Notes: a model not told the origin generated them from the sequence alone. Numbered from the stretch's first letter, positions 17,556 through 27,220 are shown. The stretch is DNA of 64,000 bases from Ruegeria lacuscaerulensis (GCF_013031245.1 NZ_WPZL01000006.1:1-64000), one strand, 5' to 3'. Program-made: numbers and translations.

Positions 17556-18833
17556 ATGCTGAAAATCAAGACTCAATCCGAATGGATCGCCCGCGCGAAC
17601 GAGGTTCTGCCCGCCGGAGGGTTTGGCAATTTCGATCCCGGCATCATCATTGCCCGTGGCGAAGGAAGCAGGGTCTGGGATGAAGACGGCAACGAATATG
17701 TCGATTACCTGATCGGGTCCGGCCCCATGTTGCTGGGTCATGGCCATCCCGAGGTGATGGAGGCTGTGCTGGAGCAACTGCCAAAGGGCATGACGTTTTT
17801 TGCAAATAACAGCAAAGGCATAGAACTGGCCGAGGCCATTGTGGACGCCGTACCCTGTTGCGAGCAGGTGCGCTTCGTCGCCTCGGGTGGCGAGGCCGAT
17901 ATGTACGCGATCCGTCTGGCCCGCGCCTATACCGGGCGCAACAAGATCCTGAAATTCGAAGGCGGCTATCACGGGATGAGCGCCGAGGCGCAGATGAGCC
18001 TTGCCCCCAGCCGTCAGGTCAATTTCCCGCAGGCGGTGCCGGACAGCGCCGGTATCCCCGAAAGCGTGGCCGAGCAGATGCTGATCGCGCCGTTCAATGA
18101 TCTGGAGGCGGTCGAGAACCTGCTGGCCGAACATGATGACATTGCGGCAATCATGGTCGAACCGTTGCAGCGTATCGTTCCGCCCCGGCCCGGATACCTG
18201 CTTGGCCTGCGCGACCTGTGCGACAATCATAATGTTCTGCTGATCTTTGATGAGATCGTTACCGGGTTCCGCCTCGCCTATGGCGGCGCGCAGGAAAAAT
18301 ACGGCGTCACGCCTGATATCTGCACTCTGGGTAAAATTATCGGCGGCGGCTTCCCTCTGGCTGCGACAGGCGCAAGTGCCGAGATCATGAAACACTTCGA
18401 CAAGGCGCAGGTCGGCGAGGAAGGCTGGCTGATGCAATTGGGCACGTTGTCGGGCAATCCTGTGGCCTCGGTTGCGGGTTTGAAAACCATGGAGGTTTTG
18501 CGGCGTGACGGGGTCTACAATCAGCTCCGTGCGACGGGGGCGGCATTGCAGCAGATGCAGACGGAAGCGCTGTCCAAAGCCGGTATTCCGCATCAGATCT
18601 GTGGGGACGAAACACTGTTCGACATCTATTTCACGGACGCACCCTGCCGCGACTACCGAAGCGCCAGACACGATGACCCGAAACGTGGTGAGGTTTACAA
18701 CGGTACGTTGCGCTCCGAAGGAATCTTCAAAGCCCCCGGCAAACTCTACCCGTCTCTGGCGATCACGGATTCGGACCTCGATCAAACCCGGGACGCAGTC
18801 GAAAAGGCTGTTCGTGTGATCAGCGCGGCCTGA
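17556..18833 (+). CDS. Class III aminotransferase, glutamate-1-semialdehyde aminomutase-like
   Basis: A 425-residue PLP enzyme. Lys260 (TLGKIIGGGFPL) should form the Schiff base and Asp232 (FDEIVTGFR) should contact the pyridine nitrogen. The start at 17556 follows the enolase stop by one base and removes an 18-residue extension that would overlap that gene. It is last in the rightward operon and precedes a terminator. HemL itself is normally near haem genes; here the context argues for transamination of the demethylated amino acid at the end of the betaine pathway. Confidence 0.87.
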   Translation: MLKIKTQSEWIARANEVLPAGGFGNFDPGIIIARGEGSRVWDEDGNEYVDYLIGSGPMLLGHGHPEVMEAVLEQLPKGMTFFANNSKGIELAEAIVDAVPCCEQVRFVASGGEADMYAIRLARAYTGRNKILKFEGGYHGMSAEAQMSLAPSRQVNFPQAVPDSAGIPESVAEQMLIAPFNDLEAVENLLAEHDDIAAIMVEPLQRIVPPRPGYLLGLRDLCDNHNVLLIFDEIVTGFRLAYGGAQEKYGVTPDICTLGKIIGGGFPLAATGASAEIMKHFDKAQVGEEGWLMQLGTLSGNPVASVAGLKTMEVLRRDGVYNQLRATGAALQQMQTEALSKAGIPHQICGDETLFDIYFTDAPCRDYRSARHDDPKRGEVYNGTLRSEGIFKAPGKLYPSLAITDSDLDQTRDAVEKAVRVISAA

Positions 18834-18859
18834 GTTAAACTGAAGAAGAAAAAACAATC

Positions 18860-18892
18860 GGGCCGCTGTCAAACCCTGACAGCGGCCCTTAC
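18860..18892 (+). terminator. Terminator of the catabolic operon
   Basis: A perfect 11-pair stem (18860-18870 with 18878-18888) with a 7-base loop is followed by a short T run. It lies 26 bases after the aminotransferase stop and closes the rightward operon. Confidence 0.85.
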
Positions 18893-19064
18893 CGATTGGA
18901 GTTCCTGGTTAAGTCTCGCCCCCTCGAATACCACTTACAAGAACGAACAGACAAAAAAACCTTCGACATTTTCGAGACCAACCCGACGTCTCAATCGGTA
19001 TGCCTCTTTAATGCCTGATCTGAGCCCGCTCGACAGTGAAGCAGTTCACATTACACAAATTTTT

Positions 19065-20024
19065 TCAATTTCTCCAATCGAAGAAACCGGGGCCGGCTTT
19101 TTGCAACAGCGTTTCAGCCATTGCGCGGCCCATTTCAGCCCCGTCGGCGATCGCGCCGGTGACGTCCTCGGCGATCGACTCGGATCCGTCTGGGCGCAGC
19201 ACTTCACCGCGCAGGCGCAGCTGCCCGGCCTGAATTTCGGCCAGCCCGGCAATAGGGGTTTCGCACGAGCCATCCAACGCAGCCAGCAGCGCTCGCTCGG
19301 CAGTCAGCCGCCGACCTGTTTCAGCATGGTGGATCGCCTCGAGCATTCCCGCAGCACGGGAATCACTGCTGCGGCGTTCGATGCCGATGGTGCCCTGTGC
19401 GATGGCGGGCAATACGTCTTCCACGGGAATCGCAGTTGCCGGTACATCCTGCATGTTCAGGCGTCGGATGCCCGCCATGGCCAGGAAGGTGCAATCCGCC
19501 ACGCCATCGGCCAGTTTCTTCAGGCGTGTCTGCACATTGCCGCGGAACTCGACAACTTTCAGGTCCGGACGGCGGTTCAGCAACTGCGCCCTGCGGCGCA
19601 GCGATGACGTCCCCACCACCGCTCCCTGCGGCAGATCGTGGATTGATTTCAGGCTGGGTGAGATGAAAGCATCGCGCACGTCCTCGCGCGGCAGGAACGT
19701 GTCCAGCACCAGACCCTCGGGCTGTTCCACCGGCATGTCCTTGGTCGAATGCACGGCGATATCGATTTCGCCACGCAGCATCGCCTCTTCGATTTCCTTG
19801 GTGAACAGACCCTTGTTGCCGATCTCTTTCAGCGGGCGGTCCGCGTCGATCATGGCGCGGTTGTCGCCGGTGGTCTTGATCACAACGATCTCGAACGCGT
19901 CTTCGGGCAGATCAAAGGCGGCGCCCAGCCGTTGGCGGGTTTCATAGGCTTGCGCCAGCGCCAGAGGCGAACCACGGGTGCCGATCTTCAGCGGTGAGGC
20001 GGGTGTGGGCAGGGTCAGTGTCAT
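19065..20024 (-). CDS. hemC: Hydroxymethylbilane synthase (porphobilinogen deaminase)
   Basis: A 319-residue enzyme of tetrapyrrole synthesis that polymerises four porphobilinogens. Landmarks are KIGTRGSPLALAQA at the start, TSSLRRRAQL in the middle, and LDGSCETPIAG, whose Cys carries the dipyrromethane cofactor. The start at 20024 gives the family's usual length; a longer upstream frame runs into hemE and is rejected. It is divergent from hemE across 107 bases, placing two haem-pathway genes on one shared promoter region. Confidence 0.96.
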   Translation of the reverse strand: MTLTLPTPASPLKIGTRGSPLALAQAYETRQRLGAAFDLPEDAFEIVVIKTTGDNRAMIDADRPLKEIGNKGLFTKEIEEAMLRGEIDIAVHSTKDMPVEQPEGLVLDTFLPREDVRDAFISPSLKSIHDLPQGAVVGTSSLRRRAQLLNRRPDLKVVEFRGNVQTRLKKLADGVADCTFLAMAGIRRLNMQDVPATAIPVEDVLPAIAQGTIGIERRSSDSRAAGMLEAIHHAETGRRLTAERALLAALDGSCETPIAGLAEIQAGQLRLRGEVLRPDGSESIAEDVTGAIADGAEMGRAMAETLLQKAGPGFFDWRN

Positions 20025-20131
20025 GCGCACAGCTTTAGTCGCGTCACATTGCCCTGACAATGGGGGCATGGCTTGACAAATTGCCGCCGAAGGCAGACCC
20101 GTTGCGACAAACCAGACGATTGGGGGCAAAT

Positions 20132-21166
20132 ATGGCCGAGACAAAGAAACTGCTGCGGGCGCTGGCGGGTGAGGTACAGGATGTGCCGCCGATCTGGATG
20201 ATGCGTCAGGCCGGGCGGTATCTGCCGGAATACCGGGCAACGCGGGCGCAGGCAGGTGATTTTCTGTCCTTGTGCTATAACCCGGAACTCGCCGCCGAAG
20301 TGACCTTGCAACCGATCCGTCGCTATGGGTTCGACGCGGCGATCCTGTTCGCCGATATCCTGCTGGTGCCACAGGCGCTTGGCGCGGATTTGTGGTTCGT
20401 CACCGGCGAAGGCCCGCGCCTGTCGACCATCACGCAGCAATCCGAATTCGACGCGCTGAAGCCGGTCGAGGACATCCACGAGACCCTGTCGCCGGTCTAT
20501 GAAACAGTGCGCATCCTGTCTCGGGAATTGCCGTCCGAGACCACGCTGATCGGGTTCGCAGGCGCACCGTGGACAGTTGCCACCTATATGATCGCCGGAC
20601 GCGGCACACCGGATCAAGGACCAGCCCATGCACTGCGCGAAGGGAATGTGGCTCTGTTTGAGTCTCTGCTGGATCGGATCACGCTGGCGACGATCGAATA
20701 CCTCTCGGCCCAGATCGAGGCCGGCGCCGAAGTGGTCAAGATCTTCGACAGCTGGGCCGGGTCGCTGAAAGGCGAGGCGTTCCGGAAATACGCGCTCGAG
20801 CCGTGCCGTGTGATCACGCAGGCGATCAAGGAGCGCCATCCTGGCATCCCCGTGATTGGCTTCCCGCGCGAAGCAGGGGATGGCTATATCGGTTTTGCCA
20901 AAGCCACCGGCGTGGATTGCGTGGCGCTGGACAATTCGGTTTCACCGGAATGGGCGGCCGAGCATGTGCAGGCGGACGGTTGCGTTCAGGGCAATCTGGC
21001 TTCGTCGCATATGGTGACGGGTGGACAGGCTCTGGTGGACGAGACGCGCCGGATTGTGGACGCGTTCTCCAAAGGGCCGCATATTTTCAATCTCGGTCAC
21101 GGGATCACTCCGGATGCGGACCCCGAAAACGTTCAGCTGATGATCGACACGGTGCGCAACCGCTAG
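20132..21166 (+). CDS. hemE: Uroporphyrinogen decarboxylase
   Basis: A 344-residue enzyme that converts uroporphyrinogen III to coproporphyrinogen III. The N-terminal signature [16 protein letters not shown] is intact, as are [14 protein letters not shown] and the late [14 protein letters not shown] motif. The start at 20132 follows a GGGGGC site and matches the usual N-terminus [11 protein letters not shown]. Its 3' end overlaps the convergent CoA-transferase gene by 4 bases. Confidence 0.97.
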   Translation: MAETKKLLRALAGEVQDVPPIWMMRQAGRYLPEYRATRAQAGDFLSLCYNPELAAEVTLQPIRRYGFDAAILFADILLVPQALGADLWFVTGEGPRLSTITQQSEFDALKPVEDIHETLSPVYETVRILSRELPSETTLIGFAGAPWTVATYMIAGRGTPDQGPAHALREGNVALFESLLDRITLATIEYLSAQIEAGAEVVKIFDSWAGSLKGEAFRKYALEPCRVITQAIKERHPGIPVIGFPREAGDGYIGFAKATGVDCVALDNSVSPEWAAEHVQADGCVQGNLASSHMVTGGQALVDETRRIVDAFSKGPHIFNLGHGITPDADPENVQLMIDTVRNR

Positions 21167-22257
21167 GTTTGGGATTGCGCATCAAGCTCATTCAAAATGT
21201 CCTGCGTGTGCTCACCGCGGTGCGGGCTTGGTTTGGGCTGCCAGATCTGGTTTGAGAAGCGCGGCGCGGCGGCGGCCTGAAGCGTACCATCAAGGTTGAC
21301 CCAGGTCTGACGCGCCGTGTTCATCGCGTGTTTATGCGCCTCTGAGGGGCTCAGTACGGGCGCAACGCAGCCGTCGGATCCTTGGAACAGGTCCGCCCAG
21401 TGGTCGCGGGACTTGCTGGCAAAGATATCCGTCAGGCGTTGTGTGAGGGCGGGCCAGACGGCACGGTCGTATTGCTTTTGGAATTCGGGATCGTCTGACA
21501 ACCCCAGTTTCTGCAGAAACCGTGCGTAGAATTTGGGCTCGAGGCATTGCACCGTCACGAACCCCCCATCGGCGCAGGTGTAGGTGCGGCTCCAATGAGG
21601 GCCATCCAGCAGGCTTTGGCCACGCATATCCGACAGGTTGCCGGTTTGGCGCATGCTCATGAGCAGGTTCATCATGTGGGCCGAGCCGTCATAAATGGCC
21701 GCATCCACGACAATACCCCTGCCGGATTTTTGCGCGTTGAGAAGACCGGCAAGAATGCCCGCGACCAGATACATGGCACCGCCGCCGATATCGCCCACCA
21801 GCGTAGCCGGGGTTTGTGGAGCCTGATCCGGGGTGGATGCGTACCAAAGCGCCCCGGACAAGGCGATGTAATTCAGGTCATGCCCGGCGGTATCGGACAG
21901 CGGGCTGTCCTGCCCCCAGCCGGTCATGCGGCCGTAGACCAGTTTCGGATTCAGGTCGTGACAGATGTCGGGGCCAAGGCCCAGTTTCTCCATCACGCCG
22001 GGGCGGAACCCTTCGATCAGTGCATCGGCCGAGGCGACCAGTCGTCTGGCGATGCCCAGATCGGCAGCATTTTTCAGGTTCAGGTCAATCGACCGCTTGC
22101 CACGATCCAGAACGGACTGTTCCGGCATGCCGGGCACTGCAGCCTGACCTTTGCGATGGATGGTGATGACATCCGCCCCCAAATCCGCCAACAACATGGC
22201 CGCGAAGGGACCGGGCCCCAATCCTTCGACTTCGATAACCCGTATGCCGTTCAGCAT
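21163..22257 (-). CDS. CaiB/BaiF CoA-transferase family, alpha-methylacyl-CoA racemase-like
   Basis: A 364-residue family III CoA-transferase-fold protein. The strand [16 protein letters not shown] binds Co[12 protein letters not shown] and [11 protein letters not shown] match the His/Asp and Asp-Gly-Gly active-site regions of alpha-methylacyl-CoA racemase. It therefore probably epimerises 2-methyl-branched acyl-CoA for beta-oxidation rather than transferring CoA. The gene is alone on this strand, with its end 4 bases inside hemE. Confidence 0.87.
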   Translation of the reverse strand: MLNGIRVIEVEGLGPGPFAAMLLADLGADVITIHRKGQAAVPGMPEQSVLDRGKRSIDLNLKNAADLGIARRLVASADALIEGFRPGVMEKLGLGPDICHDLNPKLVYGRMTGWGQDSPLSDTAGHDLNYIALSGALWYASTPDQAPQTPATLVGDIGGGAMYLVAGILAGLLNAQKSGRGIVVDAAIYDGSAHMMNLLMSMRQTGNLSDMRGQSLLDGPHWSRTYTCADGGFVTVQCLEPKFYARFLQKLGLSDDPEFQKQYDRAVWPALTQRLTDIFASKSRDHWADLFQGSDGCVAPVLSPSEAHKHAMNTARQTWVNLDGTLQAAAAPRFSNQIWQPKPSPHRGEHTQDILNELDAQSQT

Positions 22258-22454
22258 TTTGCCCCTCCGCTTTTTGGTGCAGGTTTTCGGGGTGGCCGAT
22301 GAATTGCAAGAGCGGATTTAGGCCGCTGGCAAGAAACTGATGCGGTTCCTGGCGACCTGATGAGAACAGCGAACGAGAGGAAGTACGCGTCACCAAGGTC
22401 AGACGTCCTCTGGTTTCTCTCCACAAAAAAGCGCAGGGGAATGTGCGGAAATGA

Positions 22455-22500
22455 CCTGTTCTGCGCCGGTTGTGCGGGGTAGGGTCGCCGGCAGAACAGG
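22455..22500 (+). promoter_or_regulatory. Inverted repeat at the ABC-exporter start site
   Basis: Perfect 10-base arms, CCTGTTCTGC at 22455-22464 and GCAGAACAGG at 22491-22500, flank a 26-base spacer. The right arm contributes the AGG of the AGGGA ribosome site eight bases before the ATG at 22509. The element could be an RNA hairpin that hides the site, or an operator dyad. Confidence 0.5.
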
Positions 22501-22508
22501 GAAATTGC

Positions 22509-23438
22509 ATGACGACCATTCTCTCTATCAAGGATCTGCGCAAATCTTATGCCGATGGGTTCGAGGCGCTAAAAGGCGTGTCGCTGGAAATCGAGCAAGG
22601 GGAAATCCTGGCGCTGCTGGGGCCGAACGGTGCAGGAAAGACGACGCTGATTTCGACGGTTTGCGGCATCACAACACCAACTTCGGGCAAGGTGACGGTC
22701 GGTGGCCACGATATTCAGACCGATTTCCGCGCCGCGCGCCGGATGATCGGTCTGGTGCCGCAGGAAATTGCGCTGGAACCGTTTGAAAAGGTCTGGAACA
22801 CGGTTCGCCTGTCGCGCGGGCTGTTCGGATTGGGCCGCGACAACGCCAGGATCGAAGAGATTCTGCGCAAGCTGTCCCTGTGGGACAAACGCAAGAACGC
22901 AATCAAGGAACTGTCCGGCGGCATGAAGCGCCGGGTGTTGATCGCCAAGGCGCTGGCGCATGAGCCGCGGGTGCTGTTTCTGGACGAACCAACCGCTGGT
23001 GTTGATGTCGAATTGCGCAAGGACATGTGGGAGATCGTCGCCGAGCTGAAACAGGCCGGTGTCACCATCATCCTGACCACCCATTACATTGAAGAGGCCG
23101 AAGCCATCGCTGACCGCGTCGGTGTTATCGACAAGGGCGAGCTGCTGCTAGTTCAGGACAAAGATATCCTGATGGCGCAGATGGGTAAAAAGCAGATTGA
23201 GGTTATGCTGACCGAGCCGATCTCGGCCATCCCCCCATGCCTTTCTGAGCATAACCTGTCTTTGAACGGAAACGGGGATGCGCTGGTTTACACCTACGAC
23301 ACTCATGCCGAGCGCACCGGGATCACTACGTTGCTGAACGATGTTGCGCAGGCGGGGCTTGTGTTGCGCGACGTCCAGACCCGGCAGTCGAGCCTTGAGG
23401 AAATTTTTGTCAATCTCGTGTCCGGAGAGCCAGCATGA
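22509..23438 (+). CDS. ABC transporter ATP-binding protein (ABC-2 exporter)
   Basis: A 309-residue ATPase with Walker [10 protein letters not shown], signature LSGGMKRR and Walker [13 protein letters not shown]. It is of the DrrA/NodI type, with a C-terminal extension after the nucleotide-binding domain. The start at 22509 fits the [15 protein letters not shown]-terminus; an upstream in-frame extension would place it inside the inverted repeat. It overlaps the permease gene by 4 bases. The exported substrate is unknown; relatives move polysaccharide, lipids or drugs. Confidence 0.93.
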   Translation: MTTILSIKDLRKSYADGFEALKGVSLEIEQGEILALLGPNGAGKTTLISTVCGITTPTSGKVTVGGHDIQTDFRAARRMIGLVPQEIALEPFEKVWNTVRLSRGLFGLGRDNARIEEILRKLSLWDKRKNAIKELSGGMKRRVLIAKALAHEPRVLFLDEPTAGVDVELRKDMWEIVAELKQAGVTIILTTHYIEEAEAIADRVGVIDKGELLLVQDKDILMAQMGKKQIEVMLTEPISAIPPCLSEHNLSLNGNGDALVYTYDTHAERTGITTLLNDVAQAGLVLRDVQTRQSSLEEIFVNLVSGEPA

Positions 23439-24196
23439 ACTGGTCCGCCATCGCCGCCATATACCGGTTCGAAATGGCCCGGTTTTTTCGCACCCTTGCG
23501 CAGAGTTTCCTTTCGCCGGTCTTGTCCACGTCCCTGTATTTCGTGGTGTTCGGCACAGCCATCGGCAGCCGAATCCAAGAGATCGAAGGTGTTTCCTACG
23601 GGGCGTTCATCGTGCCGGGCCTGATCATGTTGTCGGTGGTGATGCTGGCGATCTCGAACGCGTCTTTCGGCATCTATTTCCCCAAGTTTCTGGGCACGAT
23701 TTACGAATTGCTGTCCGCTCCGGTGAACTTTATCGAAATTGTGATCGGCTATGTGGGCGCTGCGGCCACAAAGGCTTTGTTCGTGGGTATTGTGATCCTG
23801 ATCACGGCCAGTTTCTTTGTGGAATTACGGATCGAACACCCTCTAGCGATGATGGCCTTTCTGGTTTTGACCTGTCTCAGTTTTTCCTTGCTGGGGTTCA
23901 TTATCGGCATCTGGGCCAGCAATTTCGAACAGATGTCGCTGATACCGCAGCTGGTGGTGACGCCGCTGATCTTTCTGGGCGGCACGTTTTATTCCATTTC
24001 GATGTTGCCGCCAGTCTGGCAGACCATCACGCTGTTCAACCCGGTGGTCTATCTGATCTCGGGTTTCCGGTGGTCGTTTTACGGGCTGGCGGACGTACCG
24101 ATTGTCTTTAGCCTGCTGGCCATTCTGGCTTTTACAGGCCTGTGCCTGGGTATCATCGGTTGGATCTTCAAAACCGGTTGGCGCATCCGAAGCTAG
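23435..24196 (+). CDS. ABC-2 type transporter permease
   Basis: A 253-residue membrane protein with about six hydrophobic helices. The first cytosolic stretch [20 protein letters not shown] and the late [13 protein letters not shown] match the ABC-2/NodJ signature. It pairs with the upstream ATPase (ATGA overlap), together giving a two-gene exporter, probably a dimer of each. Confidence 0.9.
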   Translation: MNWSAIAAIYRFEMARFFRTLAQSFLSPVLSTSLYFVVFGTAIGSRIQEIEGVSYGAFIVPGLIMLSVVMLAISNASFGIYFPKFLGTIYELLSAPVNFIEIVIGYVGAAATKALFVGIVILITASFFVELRIEHPLAMMAFLVLTCLSFSLLGFIIGIWASNFEQMSLIPQLVVTPLIFLGGTFYSISMLPPVWQTITLFNPVVYLISGFRWSFYGLADVPIVFSLLAILAFTGLCLGIIGWIFKTGWRIRS

Positions 24197-24310
24197 GTGT
24201 CTGGCGGGCGTTGCATTTTTGCCCATCGCCCTCAGGAAATGTGTTCACGTCGCAACTAAGGGTCAAGCGGTCCCTTGTTTACTGGTTGGCTGCACTCTAC
24301 ATCGGCACCC

Positions 24311-25108
24311 ATGAAACTCAGCCTGCCGTTTCTTAGCAAGCAACCTTGTGTGGCCGTTGTGCGCCTGTCCGGTGCCATCGGAATGGCGGGGCGTGCGTCG
24401 ATGTCCGACATTGCCCTTGCCCCCGTGCTGGAGAAAGCCTTTCGCAAGGGCAAACCGGCCGCCATCGCGCTCGAAATCAACTCGCCCGGCGGATCGCCTG
24501 TGCAAAGTTCCCTGATCGGGGCCCGCATCCGGCGGTTATCGGAAGAACACAATGTCCCGGTTATTGCATTTGTCGAGGATGTGGCGGCTTCGGGCGGCTA
24601 TTGGCTGGCTGCGGCAGCGGACGAGATTTTTGCCGATGACAGCTCGGTTCTTGGGTCGATTGGCGTGATCTCATCGGGTTTCGGCGCCCACGTCCTGCTG
24701 AAACGGCAGGGGATCGAACGGCGCGTGCACACGGCGGGGCAATCTAAATCCATGCTGGACCCGTTCGCGCCGGAAAAGAAAGAGGATGTCGAGCGGCTGG
24801 AACGCCTGCTGGCCGATATCCACGAGAATTTCATCACTCATGTCAAAACCCGGCGCGGATCAAAGCTGGACGAAAGCCAGGATTTGTTCACCGGTGAGAT
24901 CTGGCTGGCCAGGCGTGCTCAGGAGCTGGGCCTGATCGACGGCATTGCGCATCTGAAACCGAAAATGCAGGAGCGTTTCGGCGAAAAGGTCAAATTCCGC
25001 CGTTATGGCCTGCGAAAACCCCTCTGGTCGCGGTTTGGTACGTCGCTGGCGCAGGACGCGATAGCCGGGTTCGAGGAGCGCGCAGCCTATGCGCGTTTCG
25101 GTTTGTGA
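24311..25108 (+). CDS. S49 family serine peptidase (SppA-like)
   Basis: A 265-residue protein that is shorter than the full 600-residue SppA and has one S49 domain. The nucleophile Ser lies in VAASGGYWLAAAADEI, and the general-base Lys is probably in GQSKSMLDPF. The start at 24311 gives MKLSLPFLSKQ; no clear signal peptide is seen, though a short hydrophobic segment follows. Relatives degrade signal peptides or membrane protein fragments. The following small gene begins just past its stop. Confidence 0.88.
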   Translation: MKLSLPFLSKQPCVAVVRLSGAIGMAGRASMSDIALAPVLEKAFRKGKPAAIALEINSPGGSPVQSSLIGARIRRLSEEHNVPVIAFVEDVAASGGYWLAAAADEIFADDSSVLGSIGVISSGFGAHVLLKRQGIERRVHTAGQSKSMLDPFAPEKKEDVERLERLLADIHENFITHVKTRRGSKLDESQDLFTGEIWLARRAQELGLIDGIAHLKPKMQERFGEKVKFRRYGLRKPLWSRFGTSLAQDAIAGFEERAAYARFGL

Positions 25109-25109
25109 C

Positions 25110-25280
25110 GTGATTATCAAGATCGTTACCCTGTTTCTGATCGCCATGGGGGTCCTGGCGATGTTCGGCAAGCTGCGCTTTCCGGGGCAGAAACGGTTGC
25201 AGTCATCAAGATGTCCACGCTGCGGGCGCTTCAGGATCGGTAAAGGTCCCTGTGCCTGCGAAAAAGGAGGCCGCACATGA
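25110..25280 (+). CDS. Small membrane protein with zinc-ribbon-like Cys motif
   Basis: A 56-residue product if the GTG at 25110 is the start; an ATG at 25089 would add seven residues and overlap the peptidase gene. One transmembrane helix (IVTLFLIAMGVLAMFG) is followed by a basic stretch and a CPRCG-x-CAC pattern of four cysteines that could bind zinc. It ends in a 4-base overlap with the antiporter gene, so it is probably translated with it. I do not know a function; the motif looks conserved in relatives by memory only. Confidence 0.6.
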   Translation: MIIKIVTLFLIAMGVLAMFGKLRFPGQKRLQSSRCPRCGRFRIGKGPCACEKGGRT

Positions 25281-26239
25281 CGGCATGGCTGTTATCCGGC
25301 CTTGGATTGCTGATCTTGTTGCTGGCAGGCGATGCGTTGGTGCGCGGCGCGGTGAACCTGAGTCTGCGTCTGGGTGTACCTGCACTGATCGTCAGTTTGA
25401 CGATTGTGGCCTTTGGTACCTCTGCGCCCGAGCTGCTGATCGCGATCAGCGCGATCAAGGAAAACGCGCCGGGTATTGCCCTGGGAAACGTGGTCGGGTC
25501 GAACACCGCGAATATCCTGCTGGTTCTGGGCTTGCCGGCTTTGCTGGCGACACTGCACACCAGCGAATGCAACAGCCGAAAGAACTACATCTTCATGCTG
25601 CTGGCCTCGGTTCTGTTTATCGGGTTGGCTTTCTGCGGTGTTTTCAACCTGTTCAGCGGTGCCATTTTGCTGGCCGCGCTGAGCCTTGTCCTGTGGAACG
25701 CTTTCCGCGAGGCCCGTGCTCATCGCAAAGCCTGTGGTGCGGCCTGCGTGGATGACGACGAACTGGACGGCCTGGAAGAGGCCGATCCGGACATGCCCTA
25801 CTGGAAAGTCTCGATCTATCTGGTTCTCGGGCTGATTGGCCTGCCGATGGGCGCGCACCTTCTGGTCGATAACGCAACGATCATCGCGCGCACTTATGGC
25901 GTCAGCGAAACGGTGATTGGCTTGACCCTGATCGCGGTTGGGACGTCTCTGCCGGAACTGGCAACGACCGTGATGGCGGCACTGCGCCGGCAGGCGGATG
26001 TGGCGCTGGGCAACGTGATCGGGTCGAACATGTTCAACTTGCTGGCCATTGTCGGTATTGCAACGCTGTTTGGCAGCATTCCCGTTGATCCGGAGTTTCT
26101 GCACTTCGACCTGTGGGTCATGCTGGGCGCGTCTCTGCTGCTGATCCCGTTTGTGTTCTTCAAAAGGGATATCACACGCGGCTGGGGCTTGCTGTTGACA
26201 CTTCTGTATGCAGTCTACGTCATCTCATTGCTGGCGTGA
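25277..26239 (+). CDS. Calcium/sodium antiporter (CaCA, YrbG-like)
   Basis: A 320-residue inner-membrane protein of about ten helices. Two alpha repeats are plain: GTSAPELLIAISA with GNVVGSNTANILL, and GTSLPELATTVMA with GNVIGSNMFNLLA, carrying the Glu and Asn/Ser residues that bind Ca2+ and Na+. A hydrophilic acidic loop (about 160-180) separates the halves. Expected role is Ca2+ export driven by sodium or proton gradient. Confidence 0.92.
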   Translation: MTAWLLSGLGLLILLLAGDALVRGAVNLSLRLGVPALIVSLTIVAFGTSAPELLIAISAIKENAPGIALGNVVGSNTANILLVLGLPALLATLHTSECNSRKNYIFMLLASVLFIGLAFCGVFNLFSGAILLAALSLVLWNAFREARAHRKACGAACVDDDELDGLEEADPDMPYWKVSIYLVLGLIGLPMGAHLLVDNATIIARTYGVSETVIGLTLIAVGTSLPELATTVMAALRRQADVALGNVIGSNMFNLLAIVGIATLFGSIPVDPEFLHFDLWVMLGASLLLIPFVFFKRDITRGWGLLLTLLYAVYVISLLA

Positions 26240-26260
26240 ATTGACTGAGGGAGAGGTTTG

Positions 26261-27040
26261 ATGACCCGAGCATTAGTGACCGGTGCCGGAATTCGCCTTG
26301 GCCGGGCTATGGCTCTTTATCTGGCGGGTCGCGGCTATGACGTTGCGGTTCACTATGCCACGTCGCGGCAACCGGCACTGGACACCGTGGCCAAGGTTCA
26401 GGATCTGGGGCCCAACGCGGTCGCGTTGCAGGCCGATCTTCTGGATGAGGCTGAAGTGGAAAGCTTGCTGCCCCGCGCAGCCGAAGCACTGGGCGGCCCG
26501 ATAACCTGCCTGGTGAACAATGCCTCGGTTTTTGAATATGACAACATCCACACGGCCACCCGGCAAAGCTGGGATCGTCATCTGGACAGCAATCTGCGCG
26601 CGCCATTCGTGCTGACACAGGCCATGGCTGTGCAGGGGTTGGAGCCGGAGACCGACGAGGCAGGCGAACCAGTGGCCACCGGCTTGATCGTCAATATGGT
26701 CGATATGCGGGTACGCAAGCTGACGCCCGAGTTCATGTCTTACACCATCGCCAAAATGGGCTTGTGGGCGCTGACACGCACCACAGCACAGGCGTTGACA
26801 CCTGCGATCCGCGTCAATGCAATCGGCCCCGGACCGACAATTCAAGGCCACCGACAAAGTGAGGCGCACTTTAAGGCTCAACGCGCGAATACCGTGTTGG
26901 AGCGCGGGGCGAACCCTTCGGATATCACTGCCGCTTTGGGTTATTTTCTGGACGCACATGCCGTCACAGGACAGCTTTTATGCGTGGACGGGGGGCAGCA
27001 TCTGGGCTGGCAGACACCTGACGTTCAGGGCGTAGAATAG
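26261..27040 (+). CDS. SDR-family oxidoreductase, pteridine reductase/FolM-like
   Basis: A 259-residue short-chain dehydrogenase. The glycine loop is TGAGIRLGRAMA, whose Arg favours NADPH. NNASVF follows strand 4, and Tyr-x3-Lys is in MSYTIAKMGL. The overall pattern, with ARR-like loop and MVDMRVRKL before the catalytic Tyr, resembles FolM/PTR1 dihydropteridine reductases. The start at 26261 follows a GGGAGAGG site; a TTG three bases earlier is less likely. Confidence 0.85.
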   Translation: MTRALVTGAGIRLGRAMALYLAGRGYDVAVHYATSRQPALDTVAKVQDLGPNAVALQADLLDEAEVESLLPRAAEALGGPITCLVNNASVFEYDNIHTATRQSWDRHLDSNLRAPFVLTQAMAVQGLEPETDEAGEPVATGLIVNMVDMRVRKLTPEFMSYTIAKMGLWALTRTTAQALTPAIRVNAIGPGPTIQGHRQSEAHFKAQRANTVLERGANPSDITAALGYFLDAHAVTGQLLCVDGGQHLGWQTPDVQGVE

Positions 27041-27047
27041 GTAAAAC

Positions 27048-27066
27048 CGGTGCAAGTTTTGCACCG
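27048..27066. repeat. Perfect hairpin after the SDR gene
   Basis: CGGTGCAA at 27048-27055 and TTGCACCG at 27059-27066 form an 8-pair stem with a GTT loop, seven bases after the stop. No T tract follows, so it is a weak terminator at best or an operator. Confidence 0.5.
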
Positions 27067-27104
27067 CTCTCAATTCCGTTACCTGCGCGTTACAAAATTG
27101 TCTT

Positions 27105-27137
27105 TTTTTTCATATACTTGTCTTGTGTATGAAAAAA
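27105..27137. repeat. AT-rich dyad upstream of uvrC
   Basis: Six T plus CATATAC at 27105-27117 pair with GTGTATG plus six A at 27125-27137, giving 13 pairs (one wobble) around a 7-base loop. The T tract precedes rather than follows the stem, so it is not a standard terminator on either strand. Confidence 0.55.
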
Positions 27138-27194
27138 TATTGTTTAAAATCAACGCACTAATGTACTGCCTAATTTTTGTGCAAATCATAGAAT

Positions 27195-27210
27195 CCTTAA
27201 TGAATTAAGG
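27195..27210. promoter_or_regulatory. Operator-like palindrome CCTTAAT-GA-ATTAAGG
   Basis: Seven-base perfect arms lie around a 2-base centre, directly before the 37-codon frame. The right end supplies the AAGGGG ribosome site of that frame, so binding or folding here could affect its translation. Confidence 0.4.
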
Positions 27211-27220
27211 GGATTTCGCC

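Noticed and set aside
17349-18872. 507-codon minus-strand frame
   Set aside because: It is antisense to the aminotransferase and part of the third enolase gene, both of which have intact active sites.
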